Positions 23,996-33,576 of a DNA stretch of 64,000 bases are shown one piece after another. The first letter of the stretch is position 1, and the number at the start of each line of letters is the position of its first letter. The notes under the pieces are model-generated. The model made no database searches. It saw nothing but the letters and a program-made list of their open reading frames with translations, and was not told the origin of the DNA. Made by a program: the position numbers and the translations under genes. Location of the stretch: the NCBI GenBank assembly GCA_021464245.1, contig JADCRB010000120.1, positions 259,395 through 323,394 on the forward strand, in the 5' to 3' direction. This DNA is from Carallia brachiata (Eukaryota > Streptophyta > Magnoliopsida > Malpighiales > Rhizophoraceae).

Positions 23996-24412
23996 TTAGA
24001 AAACATTTGACGAATGGCAGGGAGTTACAGGAGATGGAACCAATAGATGTGTAAGCAATGCTCTCTCCAAATTCCTTGCTGTTCCTTGTTGTATTAACGT
24101 AAATAAGTGTTCGATGAAAAAGGCATCACAGGGCAACGTGATAGGCCCATCAGTTTGCAGGCCAAACTCCTCTTCCGAAAATTTCAGCAGCTTTCTGAAT
24201 ACCTTGTTATTAAGATACGCCAAGGGAATTGCAAAGCGCTTCTCGTCAGCTGTGTAGACTGCAAAATGTCCCTTTTGGGCTACAAATTTTGTACTTCCAT
24301 TGGACTTTCGACCATTTCTCCGTGGCAGCGAAGATCTATTTCTCTTAATAACAACGAGCTTCTTGAACTTGTTGGCCATAAGAATAAGCCTGTTTATCTT
24401 AAGGCATTCCAT
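23996..24412 (-). CDS. SAUR-like auxin-responsive protein C
   Basis: Single-exon SAUR of 138 residues. I start it at the ATG at 24412 (MECLKINRLILMANKFKK) because this matches SAUR-B and SAUR-D; an upstream in-frame start at 24430 has no paralogue support. The core is intact: GHFAVYTADEKRFAIPLAYL, then SEEEFGLQTDGPITLPCDAF, then a tail (HLLVPSPVTPCHSSNVF) shared with SAUR-A. Likely role is the family role in auxin-driven growth, by regulating PP2C.D phosphatases. No signal peptide or membrane segment. Promoter has a duplicated TATA-like block at 24500-24553. SAUR-A, -B and -D are tandem paralogues. Confidence 0.92.
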   Translation of the reverse strand: MECLKINRLILMANKFKKLVVIKRNRSSLPRRNGRKSNGSTKFVAQKGHFAVYTADEKRFAIPLAYLNNKVFRKLLKFSEEEFGLQTDGPITLPCDAFFIEHLFTLIQQGTARNLERALLTHLLVPSPVTPCHSSNVF

Positions 24413-24499
24413 GAAAGTGATAACTAACACTTAGAAGGAAATATTTAACTGTAATTGAACAGAAAAAATTTATTGGTCTTGAGTGAGTATTGGTTTAGA

Positions 24500-24553
24500 A
24501 GTGAGCTAGTTATACATAGTGGGGACAGTGAGCTAGTTATACATAGTGGGGAC
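24500..24553. repeat. 27-bp perfect tandem duplication in the SAUR-C promoter
   Basis: Two identical 27-bp units (24500-24526 and 24527-24553). Each contains TATGTATAA on the minus strand, the counterpart of the SAUR-A TATA box. SAUR-A has the unit once. Confidence 0.92.
24510..24545 (-). promoter_or_regulatory. Doubled TATA-like element of SAUR-C
   Basis: TATGTATAA at 24518-24510 and again at 24545-24537, about 98 and 125 bp upstream of the ATG at 24412. Either could place transcription start; the doubling is unique to this copy. Confidence 0.5.
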
Positions 24554-25131
24554 CAGGCAGGCACTCCGCAGCATATAGTTGTTTACAAGAGGGGCATTTC
24601 AGCTTTATTAATGTCAATCCATTGTCTCCTTGTTCACCTGGCTTTTACCTAAAACCCGAATTCTGGCTGCCTCATCCATCAGATACCTCTTTTTTGACGA
24701 GCAATAACACAAACAAGACTGCGGTATTCCACACAAATCAATGAAGACAAGAGCAGGAATTAGATTAATGTGAAGGAAGGAGCTGCTAACTGTATCTTTG
24801 TTGGGAGCAAAATTCTAAAATTCTGTTAATGTTGTAGATTTCTAGGCAGGGAAACATAGAGAAATCTGCTGTTTTTAGCAGGAATCGAGTGAATGTCTGA
24901 CGAATCCACTATAAAACGGTAAAAAATAAAAATTGTTAGGTACGGAAGCTTTTAGAGTTTTGTTACTATGTCTCTTATTTTGTTGGTTTACTTGAAGGGA
25001 CATTGACGAAATCTAGAAACACAATCTTCCTAATTAAGTTCTCATCATGTCGTGGAGTTGCTCAATCTGGACAGATAACGATTTCATCGCCACAATTCTG
25101 ACTGTTATTAATGCCGTTAATTACCAACTTT

Positions 25132-26115
25132 TGAAGAATGCTTTGGAATTTGCTCAACATAAACTAGTCTTTAACAATTTGTTCGTTATGTACCTACTTA
25201 GAGAAGGGAGGACAAAGGTTAAAGAAAGGGTATAATTTAATAACTGATTTCCATGTAATGTTTAATTAATATCTCTATTTTTTTTTCTTTTTTTCATTAA
25301 TCATGAAACATTGATCCGCAAGCTACATAGTATGATCATCTTTTTCTATTAACATAAATCTCACGCCATAGAATTCCATTATAAAGAATGCTTTGGAATT
25401 TGCTCAGCACTTGGAAGCATGGACATCTGGGGAACGTGGGTTACGGCGTGTCAGACACAGTTAAAAGTGTCGATCAAAAAAAATTTTTTGAAAAAAATTT
25501 GGACATGCGTGTTGGATATAGAAAATACAAGTGTTCGGCACGTCACAGACACACTTGAATATTTTTATAATTATTTTTAATAAATAAAAAAATTTTAAAA
25601 GTTATAATTCAATATTGTCACTTGTCAATAGCATTTAAAACGTTAAAATTCTAACTTATTTTTAATTTTAACAAAAAATTCAAATTAATTACAAAATCTT
25701 ATAGCTTTATTTTTGTACTTCACAACAAAAAATAAAAATCTTACGATATTTTTTTGAATAAAAAAATTTTAAAACTTATAATAACTACAAAAATATATTT
25801 TTGGATGTTTTCAAGTGAATAAAATTTATAAAATTGCTCAAAAATATATATATGATGTATAAAAATTTTATAAATTTTATTTTATCTATATATATAATTG
25901 TGTCCAAACCGTATCTGTATCCTAATATTTTTAAGATTAGTGTGTCGCTGTATCTATATTGTATTGTCTTCGTATCACTGTATCTATGCTTCATAGACTC
26001 AACATAAACTAGTCTTTAACAATTTGTTCGTTATGTACCTGCTTAGACAAGGGAGGACAAAGGGTATAATTTAATAACGGATTTTCATGTAATGTTTAAT
26101 CAATATCCTTTTTTT
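25132..26115. repeat. Direct duplication split by a later insertion
   Basis: 25132-25275 (from 'aagaatgctttggaatttgc' through the 'gtaatgtttaat' block) recurs at 25384-25406 plus 26002-26115. The second copy is interrupted by about 590 bp. The first copy therefore shows the uninterrupted sequence. Confidence 0.85.
25407..25997. mobile_element. Non-autonomous element with GAAGCAT termini
   Basis: The insert begins GCACTTGGAAGCATGGACA and ends TGTATCTATGCTTCATAG, so GAAGCAT.GA(C/T)A forms a short inverted repeat near the ends. The flanks repeat CTCA (25403-25406 and 25998-26001). The interior is AT-rich with GTGTCGG-like motifs near both ends and no coding sequence. The uninterrupted copy at 25132-25275 is its empty site. 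Class not determined. Confidence 0.65.
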
Positions 26116-27950
26116 TTTTATTAATCGTGAAACATATTGAACTGCAAGCTATACAAGATGGTTATCTACATAAATCCCACACCATCTTCATAGAATTCTA
26201 GTATGAAATCCCTAAGATAAATATCAATACTATTTTAACGAATATAAAACCTTTTAAAAACATTTTCTAACATTATTTTCTATTGAAATTGTGAAGATTA
26301 AACAGAGCATCTTAGATACTTCTCAGTACTATTAACAGTTTTTGTTTTTTGTTAAAAAAATAAGACAACGGTAGATGGTGTCCCGACAATTCTACCTGAG
26401 AGAAAGGCACCCATCCCCAAAGAAATGCAGTGTTTCTAAATAGTTAGAACAGACATAATATAAAAAAAAAACATAAATTTAATTCACAACGCATGCTTTG
26501 GTAGGATTTAAATTTAAGACTTTACAATTGAGTAGCAAGAACGTTGGCGGTTACTTCTACTTGCTTTTCCGAATTTGCATTGCACGATTCTTATGATTTG
26601 AATTTGAATTTAAGACTGGGCCAGAAAAATGGCCGTTACGTAAGCTTCAAAGTCAAGATAATGGACTTTTTGGGAAAAACGCGTAACAGTCGTCAAGCCT
26701 ATCTTTCCAACACATTGATGATTGCCGTGCGGGTCCTAATTTCTAGGCCTTTCTTTTTTTGTAAAATTTAACAATTTAGATATTTATCTAAAAATTTAGA
26801 GTTTTAATATTACAAAAGAAGATACAAGATTTATAAAAAAAAAAAATTAGTCTTGTTATGTAATTTGATTTTTTTTTAATAGAAAAAAAAAAAAACAGGG
26901 TTAGTATGTGATTCTAATAAAACTGGCTTGGATATTTTAATTGAAGCCTCTCGATTACTTCCTTAACATTTTGATTCTCTTGTAATCAAGAAAAAAAGAA
27001 AAAATAGCGTTATTGTTGCTCCAAAAAAAAAAAAAAAAAAGAAATAGCGTAGGTTGTTGCTTTATTAGACGAGTCAATGCGGGATCGAAGCCAAGGTCTC
27101 TCCCTCGTGTCGTTCATAGCTCATTGGCAAATTCTCATGGAAGGGCAAATAAAATTTAGAATTTGGTTTATATTATTATCATTTTTTATGTTTGCCCTCA
27201 CAAGAATTTTTATTTTGTTCTCTCAATTTCTTTTAGGCCTACTTTTTTCGTTTGCCCCCTATTGCTAGACATTTCTGGATCCACCATATCCAAAGTAGAA
27301 TTTCACAGAAAATTTATTTTTTTTCCTATATAATACAGTACTAATCTCCTTGATTTCTTAATGCAGCAGTTGGATCTATTATTTGTGTTCGACTTTGAGT
27401 ACGTCTGCTTTTTTAAAACAAAAAATTTTTAAAAAAATGTCACAGCTACATAAAGAAAGAGTAGGTAAAGAGCGAGCAGAGATTCGAACCTTACTTATTA
27501 TAATGAGACAGACACTTTATTACTATTAGAACAAGCCCCACATCTCAAATATGTTTGTTCTTTAAGCGTGAGCAGGTGTTTTATAATGATAAAAGTAAAT
27601 TTTGTGTTAAAGAATAAACTATTTAAGGAGCAACTCGTGTAATTTTTTACTTCTTTATCAATCGCTATTTAAAGATGACAGTTTTAGATTTTACAAGAAT
27701 TTGTGACTAATGAAAATATTAATGATCACATCCATTAACCAAACTCAACATCTAGACCTAAAGCTGACTGCTTGGTAAATGATGGATCAAAATTAAATAA
27801 CAAAAAAATCCAACCCGCTTGTAACTTGAAAGAAAATTTTAATCCGAATATTATTCACAAATCTCAGATGGTCTTGTGCCTAGAATCTCCATGAATAAAT
27901 AGTGCATGAATCAATGCCTGAGGCGATTGGAAACCAAAAACCAGAAAGTG
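26116..27950. other. AT-rich intergenic region
   Basis: No gene supported. Several poly-A/T runs. 27090-27300 ('tgccctcac' ... 'ccccctattgctag') resembles the edge of a decayed hAT-type element, without clear ends. 27900-27950 is the 3' flank of SAUR-D. Confidence 0.45.
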
Positions 27951-28310
27951 CTACGCTTTCTCCATATTCGTTGCTGCTCCCTCTTGGCTGATTAACGCGA
28001 TCAAGTACTCAATGAAAAAAGCATCGCAGGGCAACGTAATTGGCCCATCACCCTTTAGTCCAAACTCCTCCTCAGACATTTTCAGAAGCTTTCTGAATTC
28101 CTTCTTGTTGAGATTCGCCAAAGGGATAGTAAAGCTCCTTTCGTCTACTGTGTAGACGGCAAAACGTCCTTTCCGGGCTACCATCGATTCCCTCCCTCTC
28201 GCCCTTCCACCATTTTTCCACGGCCGCGAATTCCTTTTTCTCTTGGTGACTACAAGCTTCTTGCACGTCTTGGCCACAATAACAAGCGGGTTGACCTTCA
28301 GGGATGCCAT
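27951..28310 (-). CDS. SAUR-like auxin-responsive protein D
   Basis: Single exon, 119 residues, ATG at 28310 (MASLKVNPLVIVAKTCKK), which aligns with the starts of the other copies. Core: GRFAVYTVDERSFTIPLANL, then SEEEFGLKGDGPITLPCDAF. It is the most diverged of the four and ends about 19 residues earlier, right after NMEKA, lacking the PSP..CHSS tail of SAUR-A and SAUR-C. Family function as above: small auxin-responsive growth regulator acting on PP2C.D phosphatases. TATAAAT lies about 111 bp upstream. Confidence 0.92.
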   Translation of the reverse strand: MASLKVNPLVIVAKTCKKLVVTKRKRNSRPWKNGGRARGRESMVARKGRFAVYTVDERSFTIPLANLNKKEFRKLLKMSEEEFGLKGDGPITLPCDAFFIEYLIALISQEGAATNMEKA

Positions 28311-30097
28311 AAAGAGAAAACTAAGTATAGCTAGAAAGGAAACTACTTTGTCTCTGATTGTAAACGGAAAAAGACTATTGAGCTAATTGGGTGAGTGAAC
28401 AAGGCAACTAACTGACTGTAATTTATACAGTTAGAAGCTTTGAAGAAAATCCAATTGCTGAAGTTACTTACTAGAAGGGGGCAATTTAGTTTTGTTGTCC
28501 ATTTTGATGTTGTCCGTTTATTCGCCTACCATAAGTCCTGCTTGGCATTGGCAATCACGTCCAATGCTAAAGAAGCAAACAAGATCTCCGGTCATGCACT
28601 TGCGAACTTTAGCACAAACTAGGTATCAACTGAAGTTATTGGACGAATCGAATGAATGTCCAAGGAGTTATAACGGTAAACTGCAGGTAGGAAAACCTCC
28701 AAAATTCCGTTATTTCTCATATTTTGTTGGTATTCTTGAAAGAAACATCCAACCAAAAAAAAAATACATCATCGAAAAAATAGTTAATTACCCAAAAAAA
28801 AAAAAGGACTTGATCTTAACTTTTTTTTTTAATTTTTTGTTTGCATTTCTGACAGATTTGATTATCTGTTAGGTGATTCCCAACTTGGCAATTTTGTATC
28901 CAAAAATAATGGCATACATATTAAGGTTGAATGTAAACATAAATAGTCTTATGTGTAATAAGTGTAGAGTAAAAAGTGTGACTCCCTAATAAAGTTCGTA
29001 ATTTTTTTTTAATCAAAACTCATAAATCCAAATAAAAAAAAACAATACCCACAAATTATTGATTTTCAATTTTGTTATTATTATTTTTTTAACTTCAACA
29101 ACCTAATTCCCTTTGGTCTGAACGCCCAAATAACGAACCCTCCTCGAACCTTTTCTATGGCAGTATATGAAATGAATTTTCCATTAATTCATATACTCGG
29201 CGAAGACAAAAAAAGAATTGATTGGCAACCGTCCTTATATGCATATATCCATCTGAAGGTTTTAGTATAGGAAAGTACGACAATGAATCGCTTCTAGGTT
29301 GCATCGATTCTTTGTACCATTCTGAAATACTTAATAATACTTTTAACCTTGATTTAAAAAAGAACTTTTTTTGCAAAGTTCAGGTAAGTGCGGAGAAGAA
29401 AAATTCGGCCCAGCTACATTTATTCTAATTGTAATTGCAGAGAAGCGAGAATATATAAGACTTAAATAACTTGCTTTTAAGTAAACTAAAAAAAAATAAT
29501 GATATTTATCATGATTTAAAAGGCTATAACCTGCTTTTAACTAAACTAAAAAAGAATGTATTTATGATCTATTTACTTAGATCAAAACGAAATTGTTGAC
29601 TAGCATGATAATGAAGCAGAGACCAAATAACAAGCAGAAGACCTACGCAACATCCATAACCACCTATTCTTAAACTCCAATTTCCGACAACCATATGGCC
29701 GTACCGGGTATAAATCAAAAGGCAACATTCTGCAATCCCTAGTCGCAATCAAGAACTTAGAATTAATGATTTTTTTCAATTGCTAAGAACACGCTCTACA
29801 TGAGCACAAACATCACAATCCAACTGTTGACAAAAATCTATAAAACAATACCACTGCAGCCATTGGAACATTAATGTGAGAGCATAAGTTGAATCCTTGA
29901 ATCCTATGTAGAATCTCAGTGGTCTTGGATTGTTCTGAGAAGCATATACCAAAAGTTGCTCAGAAATCATTGATATGGAATAATTAGTTTACAACATATC
30001 TTAACTTATATAATGAATAATACTGTCAAATTTGTTTCTTCACTGATAACTGCATTGGTGCCTTTTTTGGTCCAAGATTAAATGGAGCGTTTAAGGT
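28311..30097. other. Intergenic between SAUR-D and the phosphatase gene
   Basis: 28311-28720 is the SAUR-D upstream region and shares blocks with the other SAUR flanks. 28720-30097 is AT-rich; 29150-29430 has balanced composition and short open frames on both strands but no recognisable homology. 29760-30097 probably includes the 3' UTR of the minus-strand phosphatase gene. Confidence 0.45.
28421..28427 (-). promoter_or_regulatory. TATA box of SAUR-D
   Basis: TATAAAT on the minus strand, about 111 bp upstream of the SAUR-D ATG, at the position where the paralogues have TATATATAA or TATGTATAA. Confidence 0.55.
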
Positions 30098-31819
30098 TCA
30101 ATCTTGCACTTTCTTAGCAGATGAACTTGACTTTTGTGTGAACTTCAACCATTGCTGCTTGTTTTTCTCTGCCGCATTCACATTTTGCGAAAATTTTGTT
30201 AGTCCCTGTCTCAGTGCTCCAAGATTAACTCCATTACCAACCAGAATGCTTGTTACTCCCATCTTTGAAACCTATCATTTGAATAATGCAGTTCTGGTTC
30301 AATGGCATGAACTGAAGGCAAAAAAATATGAAAACAGATTTTGAACCAGCTCGCAACAAAGCTGATGAGAGTTTAAAGACCCTTCTGAGTAATATGCTAT
30401 TTCGCAGGCAAATATAACAGCCAAAAGTAAGATATTGATAGAAAGGAAAGGGAAAGGATTTTCTTTACCGCTTCTATATTTCTATTCTCGTCATCAAAAA
30501 ATAGCATAGAGTGAAAGGGAACCCCAGTCCGAATGAATCCTCTGGAAATGCTCCGTCTTGTGCGTCCAACTGGAAAAGATTTCCTGAAAAATCAAGATAA
30601 GGATCAGTCGCCAATTTGTTTCATAATGAAGTATCAATCATAGCAGTAAATTTTACCCATAGGATAAAGGGCAAAGGAAAGAGGGTTGTGTCGTAAAAAT
30701 TGAAAATGGAGAAATAAAGGGGAAAAGAAAACTCCATTTCAACATGCAACAAATAGCAAAGAACAGCAAAGCACAAATTGAGATAGGCTGAGAAAACGAA
30801 ATTATTGCCACCCACCTGGGCCTTGAACATCGACTTAATGCTCAATTTGTCGAGAAAAGTCTTTGCAATATCTGCAGTTGGGGATCTGGAGGCAATGGCC
30901 ACATCTACCCCCGTGTCCTTGAGGGCATGCAATATGCCCTTAGCATGAGGATACAAAGAAGGCATTTCACGTTTTGAGCGACATTCACTGAATAATGACC
31001 AGAGTTGAACATAAGTTCAGAACCGTACACACATTGCCGGAGTACAAAAGGGATAACACTCAAATATAATCACAAAATCACGTAAATACGCCAATTCATC
31101 AATCTTGCAGTCAGTCAGTAACCGAAAGACGTAAAGTCCTTCAGTCAACATCATCAAGCTGAAAAGAATTTGCGCAAGCAGCCAAAAACATAATGAAAAC
31201 GATGCAAACACTTTATGTTCTTTCCTCAGCAAATCAATTACAGGCAGCACGTCTGGTTCCATTTAACAATCAATTCATCAAGCCCTTACCAATAAGGCAT
31301 CCCACAAACCGGTCTTCTATCATAACCAACCAAACCCCAAAAACTAAAATTCCTTCCAGATTCATAAAAATCGTCCCCAATGAGATAAATGAATAGATTA
31401 ATACTAAAAAGGTCCATTTTCCCATAGTAAATCACACACGATACAAGCAGTTTCAAAAAAAAAAACTAAAAGGGCCAATTTTGAAGTCTGTAAACGATAC
31501 CAACATTGGCAATAAATCATCCAAATTATTTTTCCAAATAACAAAAAATAATCGAAACCCAACAGATGATAAGAGTACATGAAGTCAACAACAAGGTCTA
31601 AATAAAGCATTGGCAACAAAAATGAAGGACCTGTAAATAAATAATAATATGTTACAAACAAAACAAAAACATAGAAGAAAAAAGAGAAAAAAATAGTGGT
31701 GTAAAATACCAGTAGAAAGGCCAGAGAGTGTAATCGAGATCGAAGACCACCAATCTGGGCAACACTTGAAACATTCCTATTATCTGCAATGCCTCGCTTT
31801 TCACCTTCTCCTCTCCCAT
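30098..31819 (-). CDS. Magnesium-dependent phosphatase 1 (HAD family), frameshifted in exon 3
   Basis: Four exons: 31819-31710, 30987-30816, 30583-30469, 30271-30098. MDP1 is a small Mg2+-dependent HAD-fold phosphatase, probably removing phosphate from damaged or glycated sugars/proteins in the cytosol. Exon 1 has the nucleophile motif VVFDLDYTLWPF (Asp27 and Asp29); exon 2 has VDVAIASRSPT, the second HAD motif; exon 3 carries LFFDDENRNIE, the acidic motif; exon 4 ends with GVTSILVGNGVNLGALRQGL and a Lys/Gln-rich tail to TGA at 30100-30098. All splice sites are canonical and phases fit except exon 3, which is 115 bp where 117 is needed: two bases are missing near 30527-30533, between QRIH and TGVPF. 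The shifted frame stops at TGA before the acidic motif. Either a recent null allele or a sequencing error. Confidence 0.85.
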
Positions 31820-31845
31820 CTCTCTCTCTCTCTCTCTCTCTCTGG
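31820..31845. repeat. (CT)n microsatellite in the MDP1 5' UTR
   Basis: A run of CT (GA on the coding strand) directly abuts the initiator ATG of the MDP1 gene, so it is transcribed leader. Length variation here could change leader context. Confidence 0.8.
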
Positions 31846-32105
31846 CGATTTTTTTTTTTTCTTTTTAAATTTCTGAAGAGGAGAGAGACAACGAGATTTT
31901 TCTTCTCCTTTTGGCCCCCTTCCCCTCTTATTATTCTTGTCTCTCTCTCTGTTTTTTTTTTTATTTTTTTATTTTTAAACAATTAATCGCCACGGTGTCG
32001 TTTCGTCATTGAGTTGTGATTCTCATCTCATGTACCTGTTTAGTTGGAAACGTAAAACGCCGCTGTATCCATACTAATTTCAGTAATTTGTTAGCGTGTT
32101 AGCAC

Positions 32106-32781
32106 CATAGTTTTAAAAACCGAACCGGTTATTAAATCGGTAAGAAAACTGGGTTAGTGGTTTAGCGGTCTAACCGAAAAACCGGCGGTTGAACCGGCGG
32201 GTCAATTCTGATTTGATAAAATAATAATTAATACTTATAATTTTTCATTTTTTAATAACAAACAATGAGTATAATCATAAAAAATAGAATATGAGTCTAT
32301 TTATTAAATTTAAAATAAAATTAAAATACAAAATATTATGATAATTTTCTAATTAAATAAATTAATAAAGTATAAATATCAAAAATAAAATATTATAGAA
32401 CTATTAATCGAATATTCATATCTAAAAATAAATATTATAGAGTCAATATATAATTCAAAAATATTACATTTTTCATTAATATAAATAAGTATTATTTATT
32501 CTCATTTTTAATCCAAAAAATAAATAAAACGACGTCGTTTTGATCAAGATGACATGGTTGCCGGTTCACCGGTCCGACCGGCCGGTTCACCGGTTTTGGA
32601 GTTACTGGTTTTCCGATCCGACCGGCCGGTTCACCGGTTTTCCGGTCCGACCGGCCGGTTCACCGATTTTTGGGCGGTTCATTTCCTATTCCGGTTTTAT
32701 CAGAGAATCGGACCGGTCCGACCTCTGGTTCACCGATTTTCCGGTCCGACCGACCGGTCCGGTCCGGTTTTTAAAACTATG
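32106..32781. mobile_element. ACCGG-rich hAT-like MITE
   Basis: Perfect 16-bp terminal inverted repeats: it opens CATAGTTTTAAAAACC and closes GGTTTTTAAAACTATG. It is flanked by GTTAGCAC (32098-32105) and GTTAGCAG (32782-32789), an 8-bp target duplication with one mismatch. Dense CCGGTTCACCGG-type repeats fill the right third (32560-32770). No coding capacity. Related to the copies at 18.8 kb and 48-50 kb. Confidence 0.88.
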
Positions 32782-32789
32782 GTTAGCAG

Positions 32790-33576
32790 TTAGAGTGTAG
32801 GGAAATCATGGGTCTAAATATACCGTATTAGTAGGCTATATAGGGAGCAAGTCCTTGTAACCATACACGTAGGTAGATTTTTGAAGAAGGTAGAGTCAAA
32901 CTTGAATATTATTTTAAAATAATGTGAAAAATATTAAAATTTGATATTGAAATATTCGATATAAAAATAAAATGTATTGGAATTTTGACTCGATAGTTAT
33001 AAATAACAGAATCTCTCTTGTAGATCATAATTTAACTTGATATTTCATTCATATTTAGTTAATAAAAAACAGTCATAATATTAAAATAGCCTTAAATCAA
33101 TTTTACATTATATAGATAAAGTCATAATATACAACAGAAAGGAGGAAGAAAAAGAAACGAAAAAGAATTCATTCTCAAGTAAACAAAGAAATACCAAAGA
33201 AAATAACAACAATAATAATTGTAATTCATTTCATTTACAAAAGAATTTATTTGTTCACGGGTAGTTTGAGTTTCCTATTACCAGAGGACCCTCCCTACAT
33301 GTGCACCTTTCTTTCTCCCCTTTCCCGTTCCTTCATCTCTATCTACACGCCATAAAGGTCTTGACCTTGAAGCTCCTTCAAATATGGCTACGTTACCCCG
33401 CGTTCTTCCATAATATATATACTGGGGCCAACATTGCTATACATTGAGTCAATCTAAATCTTCTGACACAGTTTCCATGGATCATCTTCTATCATCAGGA
33501 GATGAGACTTGGGGCACTAAGTGGAGTAGGCCGCCACTGCCCTTGCCAACGACAGTAAAAGATAGAAGACTTTATC
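32790..33576. other. Intergenic and 3' UTR of the SUMO protease gene
   Basis: AT-rich spacer to about 33230, then more balanced sequence that is probably the 3' UTR of the minus-strand SUMO protease. No other feature seen. Confidence 0.5.

Noticed and set aside
29150..29430. Possible organellar insertion
   Set aside because: Composition and open frames were suggestive, but I could match no plastid or mitochondrial gene from the sequence.
31017..31262. Minus-strand frame inside MDP1 intron 1
   Set aside because: The flanking exons join in phase without it (TG + T at C36), and it has no family similarity.
32540..32800. Plus-strand frames rich in RSDRPVHRF-type repeats
   Set aside because: Translation of the ACCGG repeat array of a MITE in two frames; not a protein-coding gene.
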